Below are positions 15,804 to 24,413 of a stretch of 64,000 nucleotides of DNA, piece by piece (positions within the stretch are counted from its first letter, which is position 1; the number at the start of each line of letters is the position of its first letter). Origin of the DNA: Nitrobacter sp051535235. Lineage in GTDB: Bacteria; Pseudomonadota; Alphaproteobacteria; Rhizobiales; Xanthobacteraceae. A program made the position numbers and the translations under genes. The stretch covers positions 310,001-374,000 of the forward strand of contig NZ_JBPPLZ010000002.1 of the NCBI RefSeq assembly GCF_051535235.1. Direction: 5' to 3'. Under the pieces are notes generated by a model. That model saw nothing but the letters and a program-made list of their open reading frames with translations, was not told the origin of the DNA and did no database searches.

Positions 15804-16424
15804 TCAGAAATGATAGTTCACGCCGGCGCGGACCAGTCCGAACTGATAGCTGTTGGGAGCGCCGGTGATCGAGAAGTTGCTGCTCGACAGGTCGACATAG
15901 AGATATTCGACCTTCGCGGTCCAGTTCTGGTAGATGCCGAATTCGGCGCCGACGCCGAGGTTCCAGCCCGCACTGGTGTGGGATTCCGACAGGCCGAAGG
16001 TTTCGGCGCGCAGTTCGCCGAAGGCAAGACCGCCGGTGCCGTACACAAGGATGTTGTTGAAGGCATAGCCGAGGCGGCCGCGCACGGTGCCGAACCACGG
16101 ATTGGAGAACTTCCACGGCGCGAAGGTATCGTCGGCGGCGCTCGCCTGGATATCGCCTTCGAGGCCGAACACCAGCGGGCCGCTCTGCCAGTTGTAGCCG
16201 GCCTGCACGCCGCCGAACACGCCGTCCGGCCTGGTGGGGCTGTTCTGGACGCTGCCCCAGGCATAACCAAGGTTGCCGCCGAGGTAGGGACCGGCCCAGC
16301 TAAAGGCATTGAGCGGCTGATTGACGGTGTAGGGCGAGCGGTAGGACAAATCCGCGGCCTGCGCGGTGCCGATCAGCGCCGTTGATGCCATGGCGGCCAA
16401 TGCTGCGATCGTTGTCTTGCTCAT
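15804..16424 (-). CDS. Outer-membrane beta-barrel protein (Omp25/RopB-like)
   Basis: 206 residues: a signal peptide ending about AQA23, YRSPYTV and the SWAGPYLGGNLGYAWG opening typical of the Omp25/Omp31 family of Rhizobiales, alternating hydrophobic beta-strands, and a C-terminal Phe (GVNYHF) for BAM recognition. An eight-stranded barrel is expected. It probably stabilises the outer membrane. A strong terminator follows, suggesting a single-gene, well-expressed unit. It is divergent from uvrC across about 260 bp. Confidence 0.93.
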   Translation of the reverse strand: MSKTTIAALAAMASTALIGTAQAADLSYRSPYTVNQPLNAFSWAGPYLGGNLGYAWGSVQNSPTRPDGVFGGVQAGYNWQSGPLVFGLEGDIQASAADDTFAPWKFSNPWFGTVRGRLGYAFNNILVYGTGGLAFGELRAETFGLSESHTSAGWNLGVGAEFGIYQNWTAKVEYLYVDLSSSNFSITGAPNSYQFGLVRAGVNYHF

Positions 16425-16686
16425 TTCGATACTCCAACCCCTTGCCGTCGTCCCCGTCGTGGCGTCTCCTCGCCAGCGGTACGGTTACGAATTCCGAAAT
16501 TCCGTGCGTAGGATTTATCGAAAGTTTTAAGTTAAGCGGTTCTTAAGGCGGCGCCTTTGCCGTCTCTTGTTCTTAAAAAAGTGTTACCGGCATGGCGAGG
16601 CCGTGAATCGATGCGCAACCTCGTCGCCCGACCGGCACGGCTCGCCGCCGCTGGCATCCGCCGGTTTCATCGCTTAACTGAGGGCC

Positions 16687-18783
16687 ATGACGACCGATTC
16701 CTCCGATCCCGCAAAGCCGGCCGGCCCCGCACGATCGCCGGGTTCCGGCGCTGACCTGCGGCGGCCAGAGGGGGCGGTGGAGGCGGGACAGGATGTCGAT
16801 CCCGCAACGCTCGAGACCGCCGAGACTGTCGAGCCCGACGAGGACGACGAGGCCCGGCTGCCCGATCTCCCTGACGAGTCCGTCGATGGAATCGAGGAGG
16901 GACCGCTCGCTGTTGGCCGCGCGGCGATCGAGCGCGCCGTGCGCCATGCCCCGACCTCGCCCGGCGTCTACCGCATGATCAATGCCGCGAACGATGTGCT
17001 CTACGTCGGCAAGGCCAAGAACGTGCGCAAGCGCCTGTCGTCCTATGCGCGGCCGACAGGGCAGGTGATGCGCATCGCGCGCATGATCGCGGCGACGTGC
17101 ACTGTCGAGATCGTGTCGACGGGAACCGAGACCGAGGCGCTGCTGCTCGAGGCGAACCTGATCAAGCAGTTGCGGCCGCGCTTCAACGTGCAATTGCGCG
17201 ACGACAAGTCGTTTCCCTATATCCTGATCACCGGCGACCACTGGGCGCCGCAGATCCTCAAGCATCGCGGCGCGCAGTCGCGGCCGGGAAAATATTTCGG
17301 GCCGTTCGCGTCCGCCGGCGCTGTCGGCCGCACCATCACCGCGCTGCAGCGCGCGTTCCTGGTGCGCTCCTGCACCGATTCGTTCTTCGAAAGCCGGACG
17401 CGGCCGTGCCTGTTGTATCAGATCAAGCGCTGCTCGGGTCCCTGCACTGGCGAGATCGATTTCCCCGGCTACACGGCGCTGGTTCGCGAGGCGACCGACT
17501 TCCTGTCCGGCCGCAGCCGCGCCGTGAAGGAGGACCTCGCCCGCGCGATGGAGCAGGCTTCCGACGATCTCGCCTTCGAGCGTGCGGCGCTCTATCGCGA
17601 CCGGCTTGCCGCGCTGTCGGCGATCCAGTCGCAGCAGGGCATCAATCCGCGCACGGTGGAAGAAGCCGACGTGTTCGCGATTCATCAGGACGGCGGCTAT
17701 TCCTGCGTCGAGGTGTTTTTCTTCCGCACCGGGCAGAACTGGGGCAACCGCGCCTACTTTCCGCGCGCGGAAAAATCCTTCACGCCGGAAGAGGTGCTGG
17801 GCGCGTTCCTCGCGCAGTTCTACGACGACAAGCCGCCGCCGAAACTGATCCTGCTGTCGCACCAGATCGACGAGAGCCAGTTGCTGGCCGATGCCCTGTC
17901 GATCAAGGCCGGTCACAAGGTTGCAGTCCTTGTGCCGCGGCGCGGCGAGAAAAAGGAGCTGGTCGCGCACGCGCTGACCAATGCGCGCGAGGCGCTCGGC
18001 CGCAAGCTGGCCGACACCGCGACGCAATCGCGATTGTTGCAGGGTTTGGCCGCTGCCCTGGGTTTGCCACATAGCCCGCGGCGCATCGAGGTCTATGACA
18101 ACAGCCACATCCAGGGGACCAACGCGGTCGGGGCGATGATCGTCGCCGGCCCGGAGGGTTTTTTGAAAAACCAGTATCGCAAGTTCAACATCAGGTCCGA
18201 GAGCCTGACGCCCGGCGACGACTACGCGATGATGCGCGAGGTATTGGAGCGCCGTTTCAAGAGATTGCTGACGCAGCAAGCCGCCGATCCGGACAAGGCC
18301 GACGACCCGGAGAAAGACACGGCGCAGCAATGGCCGGATCTCGTGATCATCGACGGCGGCCTCGGCCAGCTGAATGCCGCGCGCGGGATTTTCGATACGC
18401 TGGGGCTGACCGGAGTACCGCTGATGGCGGTTGCCAAGGGGCCCGACCGCGATGCCGGCCGTGAGACCCTGTTCCTGCCGGACCGTCCCGCCATCAGGCT
18501 CGAACCGCGCGATCCCGTCCTCTATTTCATCCAGCGATTGCGCGACGAGGCGCACCGATTTGTGATCGGATCACACCGCAAGCTGCGCAAAAAAGATATG
18601 CGTGAGACCGGGTTGCAGGAGGTTCCGGGCATCGGCCCGGCGCGCAAGCGGGCGCTGTTGCATCATTTCGGAACGCTCAAGGAGATCGAGCGCGCCTCGG
18701 TGGCCGATATCGGCAAGGTTCCCGGCATCAGCGCCGAAAGCGCCCGCAGGATCTTCGACTTTTTTCACGCCCGCTCAGCGTAA
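16687..18783 (+). CDS. uvrC: Excinuclease ABC subunit C with acidic N-terminal extension
   Basis: 698 residues. UvrC makes both incisions around DNA lesions with UvrA/UvrB. Domains: GIY-YIG nuclease from about residue 88 (TSPGVYRMI, VLYVGKAKN), the Cys cluster (RPCLLYQIKRCSGPC), a UVR motif near residue 285, the RNase H-like endonuclease (VYDNSHIQGTNAVGAM, VIIDGGLGQL) and C-terminal helix-hairpin-helix motifs (VPGIGPARKRALL). The first about 75 residues are acidic, Pro/Asp/Glu-rich and absent from short UvrC proteins; a start closer to the GIY-YIG domain is not obvious, and related alphaproteobacteria have similar extensions. Confidence 0.97.
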   Translation: MTTDSSDPAKPAGPARSPGSGADLRRPEGAVEAGQDVDPATLETAETVEPDEDDEARLPDLPDESVDGIEEGPLAVGRAAIERAVRHAPTSPGVYRMINAANDVLYVGKAKNVRKRLSSYARPTGQVMRIARMIAATCTVEIVSTGTETEALLLEANLIKQLRPRFNVQLRDDKSFPYILITGDHWAPQILKHRGAQSRPGKYFGPFASAGAVGRTITALQRAFLVRSCTDSFFESRTRPCLLYQIKRCSGPCTGEIDFPGYTALVREATDFLSGRSRAVKEDLARAMEQASDDLAFERAALYRDRLAALSAIQSQQGINPRTVEEADVFAIHQDGGYSCVEVFFFRTGQNWGNRAYFPRAEKSFTPEEVLGAFLAQFYDDKPPPKLILLSHQIDESQLLADALSIKAGHKVAVLVPRRGEKKELVAHALTNAREALGRKLADTATQSRLLQGLAAALGLPHSPRRIEVYDNSHIQGTNAVGAMIVAGPEGFLKNQYRKFNIRSESLTPGDDYAMMREVLERRFKRLLTQQAADPDKADDPEKDTAQQWPDLVIIDGGLGQLNAARGIFDTLGLTGVPLMAVAKGPDRDAGRETLFLPDRPAIRLEPRDPVLYFIQRLRDEAHRFVIGSHRKLRKKDMRETGLQEVPGIGPARKRALLHHFGTLKEIERASVADIGKVPGISAESARRIFDFFHARSA

Positions 18784-18925
18784 AGGTGGCTTTACGATTT
18801 TGTCATGATATTCATCAGCTTTTTTCGTATTAAGAACCAACGGATAAGGCTTTCGTCCGGCCAAAGCGGCAAAATGCGCCCCGCGACCGTTGACGTTCGC
18901 GCCATGACAGTATTGGTAAGACAAA

Positions 18926-19543
18926 ATGAACACTGCAACCAGCCAGGCGACTGCGAAACATATGCTGTCGCTACCGAATATTCTCACCTGCGCCCGGATC
19001 GCCGCGATTCCGGTGGTGGTGGGTTGCGTCTATGCGCAATCGATCATGGACGGGCCGTTGCGCCTGCGCTGGGTGGCGCTGGGGGTATTCATCGCGGCGG
19101 GCGTCACGGATTTTCTCGACGGCTACTATGCGCGAATCTGGGATCAGCAATCCGCCTTGGGCAAAATGCTCGATCCGATCGCCGACAAGCTCCTGGTCGC
19201 CTCCTGCCTCCTGATGCTGGCGGCTGACGGCATCATCCATGGCTGGACGTTGTGGGCGGCGATCGTGATCCTGTGCCGCGAGATCCTCGTATCGGGCCTT
19301 CGCGAATATCTGGCGGAGTTGCGCGTCAGCGTGCCCGTGACCAAGGTCGCGAAGTGGAAGACCACCGTGCAACTGGTTGCGATCGGCTTCCTGCTGGCGG
19401 GCGAGGCCGGCGACCTGATATTTCCGTTCGTGACCCAGATCGGGCTTCTGCTGTTGTGGGTCTCTGCGATCTTCACCATCTATACGGGTTGGGACTATTT
19501 CCAGGCTGGTATTCACCACCTCATCGAGGAGGATGAAAAATGA
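18926..19543 (+). CDS. pgsA: CDP-diacylglycerol-glycerol-3-phosphate 3-phosphatidyltransferase
   Basis: 205-residue inner-membrane enzyme making phosphatidylglycerol phosphate. The CDP-alcohol phosphatidyltransferase signature D-G-x2-A-R-x8-G-x3-D-x3-D is visible in FLDGYYAR...ALGKMLDPIADK near residues 52-77, within several hydrophobic helices. The N-terminus SLPNILTCARIAAIP is typical. The gene overlaps moaD by four bases (ATGA), so they are translationally coupled; pgsA followed by moaD and moaE is common in Rhizobiales. It starts about 140 bp after uvrC. Confidence 0.96.
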   Translation: MNTATSQATAKHMLSLPNILTCARIAAIPVVVGCVYAQSIMDGPLRLRWVALGVFIAAGVTDFLDGYYARIWDQQSALGKMLDPIADKLLVASCLLMLAADGIIHGWTLWAAIVILCREILVSGLREYLAELRVSVPVTKVAKWKTTVQLVAIGFLLAGEAGDLIFPFVTQIGLLLLWVSAIFTIYTGWDYFQAGIHHLIEEDEK

Positions 19544-19791
19544 AGGTGCTGTATTTCGCCTGGGTGCGCGAACGGGTCGGCAAGGCCGAGGAGGCGCTCG
19601 ATCCGCCGGAGGCCGTCGCGACGGTTGCCGATCTGATCGCATGGTTGTCGCAGCGGGGCGATGAATATGCCCATGCGTTCGAAAAGCCGAAGGTGATCCG
19701 CGCCGCGATCGACCGCATCCACGTCAAGCAGGATACGGCGATTGCAGGCGCGCACGAGATTGCGTTCTTTCCGCCGATGACCGGCGGTTGA
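19540..19791 (+). CDS. moaD: Molybdopterin synthase small subunit MoaD
   Basis: 83 residues, beta-grasp ubiquitin-like fold, ending in the essential Gly-Gly (PPMTGG) that is adenylated and thiocarboxylated to donate sulfur to cyclic pyranopterin monophosphate. The N-terminus VLYFAWVRERVG matches the family. The start overlaps the pgsA stop by four bases; moaE begins 21 bp downstream. Together MoaD and MoaE form the synthase for molybdenum cofactor. Confidence 0.95.
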   Translation: MKVLYFAWVRERVGKAEEALDPPEAVATVADLIAWLSQRGDEYAHAFEKPKVIRAAIDRIHVKQDTAIAGAHEIAFFPPMTGG

Positions 19792-19812
19792 TCTGTAAAC
19801 AGCGGCGTCGCC

Positions 19813-20289
19813 ATGACTATTCCCGTCACCATTCGCCTGCAGGAAGAGGACTTCGACGTCTCGCGCGAAATCGCGGCGCTGTCGCGCGGCCGCACCGATA
19901 TCGGGGCCGTCGTGAGTTTCAGCGGCATCTGCAGAAACGACAAGGCTGGCGCGGGCAATGACGCGATCGCCGCGCTTGTACTGGAACATTATCCGGGCAT
20001 GGCGGAGGAAGAGATCGCGCGCCATGCCGACGAGGCGGTTTCGCGCTGGCCGCTCACCGGCCTCACCGTCATTCACCGCTTCGGACGGATCGTGCCGGGC
20101 GATAATATCGTTCTGGTGGTGACGGCGTCGGCGCACCGCGATGCGGCATTTCATGCGGCCGAGTTCCTGATGGACTATCTCAAGACCCGCGCGCCGTTCT
20201 GGAAGCGCGAGGAGGGCTCCGCCGGAACCAGTTGGGTTGACGCCCACGATCGCGACGACACCGCTGCGGCGCGCTGGGCCAAATCCTGA
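19813..20289 (+). CDS. moaE: Molybdopterin synthase catalytic subunit MoaE
   Basis: 158 residues. Family motifs are GAVVSFSGICRN near residue 31, LEHYPGMAEEEI near residue 57, VIHRFGRIVPGDNIVLVV near residue 86 and the catalytic Lys region LKTRAPFWKREE near residue 130. It is the partner of the adjacent MoaD. Its stop TGA shares one base with the first of a series of ATG codons leading into prmB (see repeat at 20284-20328). Confidence 0.96.
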   Translation: MTIPVTIRLQEEDFDVSREIAALSRGRTDIGAVVSFSGICRNDKAGAGNDAIAALVLEHYPGMAEEEIARHADEAVSRWPLTGLTVIHRFGRIVPGDNIVLVVTASAHRDAAFHAAEFLMDYLKTRAPFWKREEGSAGTSWVDAHDRDDTAAARWAKS

Positions 20290-20328
20290 TGGCCAAGTCC
20301 TGATGGCCAAGTCCTGATGGCCAAGACC
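20284..20328 (+). repeat. 14-bp tandem repeat across the moaE/prmB junction
   Basis: The unit TGATGGCCAAGTCC is present twice and then as TGATGGCCAAGACC. Each unit contains a stop (TGA) sharing one base with a start (ATG), so two four-codon frames (MAKS, ATGs at 20289 and 20303) lie head to tail between the moaE stop and the prmB start at 20317. Confidence 0.9.
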
Positions 20329-21330
20329 GCCGCGCGCGGCGGACGCTCGAAAGCCGCCACCCGCAGTCCAGCCAAAAAACGCCGGCCGGCAAAGGCGGCG
20401 GCCAAATCCGAAAAGCCTGCCGCGCCTCCCGAACTCGCGACGATTTACGACTATGTTTGCTTCGCCGCCGCAAGGCTGAAGCGCGCGCGCGTCGCCTTCG
20501 CGCACGGCACCACCGATCCGGTTGCGGAGGCCGCCTTTCTGGTCGGAGAGGCCATGAGCCTGCATCCGGATGAGGTTGAACCGAACGCCGCGCGGCGCGT
20601 GCCGAAGGCGGCAGGCCAACGCATCCTTAGCTGGGTCGAGCAGCGCATCGCAACCCGCAAGCCCGCCGCCTATCTCGTCAACCGGATGTATATGCGCGGG
20701 CTGCCGTTTTATGTCGACGAGCGCGTGATCGTGCCGCGCTCGTTCATCGGCGAAATCCTCGACTCCCATTTCGGCGACGACGATGTGCTGCGTCTGCGCG
20801 ATCCCGTAACCGTCGCTCGCGTGCTCGATCTCTGCACCGGCTCGGGATGCCTTGCCATTCTGGCCGCGCGCGCATTTCCGAATGCGAGGATCGATGCGGC
20901 AGATCTGTCGGAAGACGCGCTCGCGGTCGCCGCGCACAATGTGCGCGAGCACGGTCTGGAAAATCGCATCACGCTGTTGCAAGGCGACCTGTTCGCGGCG
21001 CTCAGGGATCAGCGATACGATCTCATCATCTCGAACCCTCCCTATGTCGATGCGAAAGGCATGGCGGGCCTGCCGCGCGAATGCCTTGCGGAGCCGAGGA
21101 TGGCGTTCGACGGCGGTGCTGACGGCATCGATCTGGTGCGGCGGATCATCGACGACGCCAAAGCTCACCTCGCGCCCGGCGGCGGACTTTTGTGCGAGGT
21201 CGGCCGCTGCAAGCCGGCGATCGGGAAAGCGTACCCTCGTGCCGATTTCCTCTGGCTCGACACGGAGGAGTCCGAAGGAGAGGTGTTCTGGATCGAGGCG
21301 ACCGCGCTTGCGGATGTCGTGTCCGCATGA
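20317..21330 (+). CDS. prmB: Ribosomal protein L3 glutamine methyltransferase PrmB
   Basis: 337 residues. After a Lys/Ala/Arg-rich leader of about 38 residues comes the HemK/PrmB-type protein methyltransferase: helical N-domain, then SAM motif I VLDLCTGSGCLAILAA near residue 170, and catalytic NPPY (IISNPPYVDAKGM) near residue 240. RxAYLVNRMYMRGLPFYVDERVIVPRS fits PrmB better than PrmC. It N5-methylates a glutamine of L3. Translation may re-initiate through the upstream MAKS mini-frames; the true start is the third ATG of the repeat. Confidence 0.92.
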   Translation: MAKTAARGGRSKAATRSPAKKRRPAKAAAKSEKPAAPPELATIYDYVCFAAARLKRARVAFAHGTTDPVAEAAFLVGEAMSLHPDEVEPNAARRVPKAAGQRILSWVEQRIATRKPAAYLVNRMYMRGLPFYVDERVIVPRSFIGEILDSHFGDDDVLRLRDPVTVARVLDLCTGSGCLAILAARAFPNARIDAADLSEDALAVAAHNVREHGLENRITLLQGDLFAALRDQRYDLIISNPPYVDAKGMAGLPRECLAEPRMAFDGGADGIDLVRRIIDDAKAHLAPGGGLLCEVGRCKPAIGKAYPRADFLWLDTEESEGEVFWIEATALADVVSA

Positions 21331-21421
21331 CAGCCGGTCGGCAGATCGCCTTTCGCCTCCGGCCTCTGGCAAAATCGCGGTTGTTCACCTAATTAAAGGC
21401 GATCCAGCGAACGACGCACGA

Positions 21422-21451
21422 GAAACCTCCGGCGATACCGTCGGAGGTTTC
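21422..21451 (+). terminator. Hairpin downstream of prmB, possible terminator
   Basis: GAAACCTCCG and CGGAGGTTTC form a perfect 10-bp stem with a 10-base loop, 90 bp after the prmB stop and 54 bp before the MATE gene. No clear T-run follows, so termination is uncertain. Confidence 0.55.
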
Positions 21452-21505
21452 GTCGTCCTGATACCGCCATTTCTGTCCAGTTGCCCTGTTGATGATCGTG
21501 CCGCC

Positions 21506-22903
21506 ATGCTTTTTGACGCCCGCCAGAGCGCGCTGCCGCGCGATCCCTGGCTCGGAGAATTCCGGGCGACGCTGACGCTTGGCTGGCCGCTGGTTCTCAC
21601 CAATCTCGCGCAGATTGCACTGACGACAACCGACGTGATTGTGCTGGGTCGCGTCGGTCCCTCCGCGCTGGCCGCGGGAACGCTTGGCGTCAATCTCTAC
21701 TTCGCGATCCTGATTTTCGGCATCGGCGTTGTCACAGCGACGTCGCCAATGATGGCCGAAGCGTTCGGTCGCAAGCTGCATTCGGTGCGCGACGTGCGGC
21801 GGACGTTCCGGCAGGGACTATGGGCGTCGGTTCTGATTGCGGTGCCGAGCTGGTTGCTGCTGTGGCATACCGAGGCGATCCTCATTCTGTTCGATCAGGA
21901 ACCGCAGCTTGCGGCGGATGCTCAGGTGTTCGTGCGCGCATTGCAATGGGGCATGTTGCCGACGCTGGGCTTTGTCGCGTTGCGATCGTTCTTCGCCGCG
22001 CTGGAGCGGCCCTTATCGGCCATGCTGGTGACCGCGGCCGCGATCCTGTTCAACATCGCCGCGAATTGGGCGCTGGTGTTCGGTCATCTTGGTCTGCCGG
22101 CGTTAGGCCTGCGTGGTTCCGGCATCGCGACGACATTGTCGAACACCTTTCTGTTCGTCGGGCTGGTGCTGGTGGCGAGCCTTGGCCGCAAGTTTCGTCG
22201 CTTCCATCTGTTCGGCAACTGGTGGCGCGCCGATTGGCCGCGTCTTGTCACGCTGTGGCGCGTCGGTTTGCCGATCGGCACCGCGCTCGCTTTCGAGATC
22301 ACGGTGTTCAACGCCGCGGTATTTTTGATGGGACAGTTCGGCACGTCCTCGATCGCGGCTCATGCGATCGCCATTCAGATTGCGTCGGTCTCCTTCATGG
22401 TGCCGATGGGACTGTCGCAGGCGGCGACGGTGCGCGTCGGCCGCGCTTACGGCGCCGGCGATCGCGACGGGATCGCCCGCGCCGGATGGACCTCGTTGGC
22501 GCTGGCGATCGCTTTCATGACCGCGACCAGCGGGTTGATGATCGCCGCACCGCGATGGCTGATCGGTGCATTCGTCGACGTCAACGATGCGGCGAATGCC
22601 GAGGTGGTTGGGCTCGCGGTGTCGTTTCTGACCTGCGCGGCGGTGTTTCAGATTGCCGACGGCGCGCAGGTGGTCGGCGCTGGCATGCTGCGCGGCCTGC
22701 AGGATACCCGTGTGCCGATGATCTATGCCGGTCTTGGCTATTGGGGCTTCGGCATGTCGCTGAGTTTGCTGTTTGCCTTCAGACTCGGATTTCAGGGCAC
22801 CGGCATCTGGATCGGCCTGGCGTCGGGCCTCGCGGCCGTGGCCATCCTGATGATCACGCGTTGGATCAGGCGCGAGCGGCTGGGATTGGTGCTGACAAAC
22901 TAA
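21506..22903 (+). CDS. MATE family efflux transporter (NorM-like)
   Basis: 465 residues with about twelve hydrophobic helices arranged as two similar halves. LGWPLVLTNLAQIALTTTDVIVLGRVG near residue 20 is the MATE opening, followed by ATSPMMAEAFG, and the second half has VGLPIGTALAFEITVFNAAVFLMGQFG and GLSQAATVRVGRAYGAGD. Such proteins export drugs or cationic metabolites in exchange for Na+ or H+. The ATG at 21506 precedes the first conserved residues. A terminator-like hairpin directly follows the stop. The frame is open far upstream through prmB, but that part is not MATE-like. Confidence 0.93.
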   Translation: MLFDARQSALPRDPWLGEFRATLTLGWPLVLTNLAQIALTTTDVIVLGRVGPSALAAGTLGVNLYFAILIFGIGVVTATSPMMAEAFGRKLHSVRDVRRTFRQGLWASVLIAVPSWLLLWHTEAILILFDQEPQLAADAQVFVRALQWGMLPTLGFVALRSFFAALERPLSAMLVTAAAILFNIAANWALVFGHLGLPALGLRGSGIATTLSNTFLFVGLVLVASLGRKFRRFHLFGNWWRADWPRLVTLWRVGLPIGTALAFEITVFNAAVFLMGQFGTSSIAAHAIAIQIASVSFMVPMGLSQAATVRVGRAYGAGDRDGIARAGWTSLALAIAFMTATSGLMIAAPRWLIGAFVDVNDAANAEVVGLAVSFLTCAAVFQIADGAQVVGAGMLRGLQDTRVPMIYAGLGYWGFGMSLSLLFAFRLGFQGTGIWIGLASGLAAVAILMITRWIRRERLGLVLTN

Positions 22904-22932
22904 AACGCCGCAGCTTGTGGGCCGCGGCGTTT
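22903..22932 (+). terminator. Hairpin at the end of the MATE gene
   Basis: AAACGCCGC and GCGGCGTTT form a perfect 9-bp stem starting at the last base of the stop codon; a short T-containing stretch (GCATTTGT) follows. Probable transcription terminator. Confidence 0.75.
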
Positions 22933-22949
22933 GCATTTGTGGAGAAGAT

Positions 22950-23032
22950 CGTCATTGCGAGGAGCGGAGCGACAAAGCAATCCAGGTCTTACTTTGAAGC
23001 TTCTGGATTGCTTCGCTGCGCTCGCAATGACG
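22950..23032. repeat. REP-like palindrome (family B)
   Basis: CGTCATTGCGAGGAGCGGAGCGA then AAGCAATCCAG, facing CTGGATTGCTTCGCTGCGCTCGC and AATGACG. The outer arms pair over some 30 bases. It lies in the convergent gap between the MATE gene and ilvE. The pattern is a very common Bradyrhizobiaceae intergenic repeat. Confidence 0.88.
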
Positions 23033-23055
23033 GCACTGTTCGAGTTGCGCCGCCC

Positions 23056-24168
23056 TCACACCACCTTGCGGGTCCAGTTGTGCGGGTCGGCCGCGCGACC
23101 ATACTGGATATCGACCAGTTTCTTGCGGAAGCCCATCGCGACGGGACCGGCGGCGCCGCCATTGATGGTGAAATCGCCGTGCGTCGAGCACACCTTGCCG
23201 ATCGGAGAAACGACGGCGGCGGTGCCGCAGGCGAAGGCTTCTTTCAGCCTGCCGCTGGCGGCATCGCTGCGCCACTGGTCGATGGTGTAGGGTTCCTCGC
23301 GCACGCGCGTGCCGGACTCCTTTGCGAGCGTGATGATCGAATCGCGGGTGATGCCCGGCAGGATGGTGCCGAGCGGTGGCGTCGAGAGTGAGCCGTCGTC
23401 GAATACGAAGAAGATATTCATGCCGCCGAGTTCCTCGATGTAGCGGCGTTCGATCGCGTCCAGGAAGACAACCTGATCGCAGCCGCGATCGATGGCTTCG
23501 GCCTGCGCGCGCAGGCTGGCGGCATAGTTGCCGCCACATTTGACGGCGCCGGTGCCGCCGACCGCCGCGCGCGTGTAATTCTCCGACACCCAGATCGAGA
23601 CCGGCGCGGGCCCGCCCTTGAAATAGGAGCCGACCGGTGACGCGATGACCGCGAAGATGTAGTCCGCCGAGGGCTTGACGCCGAGAAAGACTTCGTTGGC
23701 GATCATGAAAGGCCGCAGGTACAGGCTGCCTACACCGCCGGGAATCCAGTCGCGGTCGATGCGCAGGAGCTGCTCGATGGCTTCGATGAACACGGGCTCG
23801 GGCAGCGGCGCCATCGCCATGCGCTCGGCCGAATTGCGAAAGCGTCTCGCGTTGGCGTCCGGACGAAACAGGTTCACGCCGCCGTCGTCACGCTTGTAGG
23901 CCTTCAGACCCTCGAAAATCTCCTGCGCGTAGTGCAGGACGGCGGTCGCCGGATCGAGTGCGAAGCTGGCGCGGGCTTCGACCCGCGCGCTGTGCCAGCC
24001 GTTCACGTGATTGTAGCGCACCACCGCCATGTGATCGGTGAACACCCGGCCGAAGCCGGGATCTGCGAGCTTTGCCTCGCGCGCGGTCGCGGGCGTCGGA
24101 TTGGCCGTCGGCTGGACATCGAATGTCAACGCCACCGCGCCATCGGTTTTTTCGAACGAAGCTCTCAT
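23056..24168 (-). CDS. ilvE: Branched-chain amino-acid aminotransferase
   Basis: 370 residues, class IV PLP enzyme of the longer BCAT subtype, catalysing the last step of Leu/Ile/Val synthesis and the first of their breakdown. Motifs: HYAQEIFEGLKAYK near residue 80, LYLRPFMIANE near residue 147, the PLP-lysine region GAVKCGGNYAASL near residue 205, YIEELGGMNIFFVF near residue 240 and LPGITRDSIITLA near residue 270. It is divergent from the marR-response regulator-kinase unit across 245 bp, which makes it a candidate target of that regulator. Confidence 0.96.
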   Translation of the reverse strand: MRASFEKTDGAVALTFDVQPTANPTPATAREAKLADPGFGRVFTDHMAVVRYNHVNGWHSARVEARASFALDPATAVLHYAQEIFEGLKAYKRDDGGVNLFRPDANARRFRNSAERMAMAPLPEPVFIEAIEQLLRIDRDWIPGGVGSLYLRPFMIANEVFLGVKPSADYIFAVIASPVGSYFKGGPAPVSIWVSENYTRAAVGGTGAVKCGGNYAASLRAQAEAIDRGCDQVVFLDAIERRYIEELGGMNIFFVFDDGSLSTPPLGTILPGITRDSIITLAKESGTRVREEPYTIDQWRSDAASGRLKEAFACGTAAVVSPIGKVCSTHGDFTINGGAAGPVAMGFRKKLVDIQYGRAADPHNWTRKVV

Positions 24169-24343
24169 GGTGTTCTCCGGCTTGAAAAGGGTCTTCGCGT
24201 TGCAGGCTGTTGCCGCTCCGCGAAGTCCGGTTTCCGCTTTGGCGGACGGCGCGAAGTCCAGTATGTTGCGAAAGGCAGCTCGACAATCGCACTAACGAGG
24301 CAAAGGACCGATTGGCCTTGCCGAGTGGTAGGGCTTATCCGGA

Positions 24344-24372
24344 ATTTCGCAGGACGATATAATATTTCGCAG
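24344..24372 (+). promoter_or_regulatory. Candidate promoter with paired direct repeats upstream of marR-type gene
   Basis: ATTTCGCAG occurs at 24344-24352 and 24364-24372, exactly 20 bp (two helical turns) apart, flanking a consensus-like TATAAT at 24358-24363. The -35 region is weak (TTATCC at 24335-24340). This could be an autoregulatory operator of the MarR-type protein and may also affect divergent ilvE. Confidence 0.5.
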
Positions 24373-24413
24373 TGGATGTCCGGCTTGTAACATTGAGACC
24401 AAGATATGTCAAT

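Noticed and set aside
16573..18555. Leftward open frame of 660 codons opposite uvrC
   Set aside because: uvrC on the other strand has all expected domains; the antisense frame is a G+C effect.
19513..21372. Leftward open frame of 619 codons opposite moaD-moaE-prmB
   Set aside because: Covers three well-identified genes; it includes repetitive peptides from the 14-bp repeat and has no recognisable motif.
20852..21505. Upstream extension of the MATE reading frame into prmB
   Set aside because: The extension overlaps prmB out of frame and has no transporter-like helices; the MATE protein starts at 21506.
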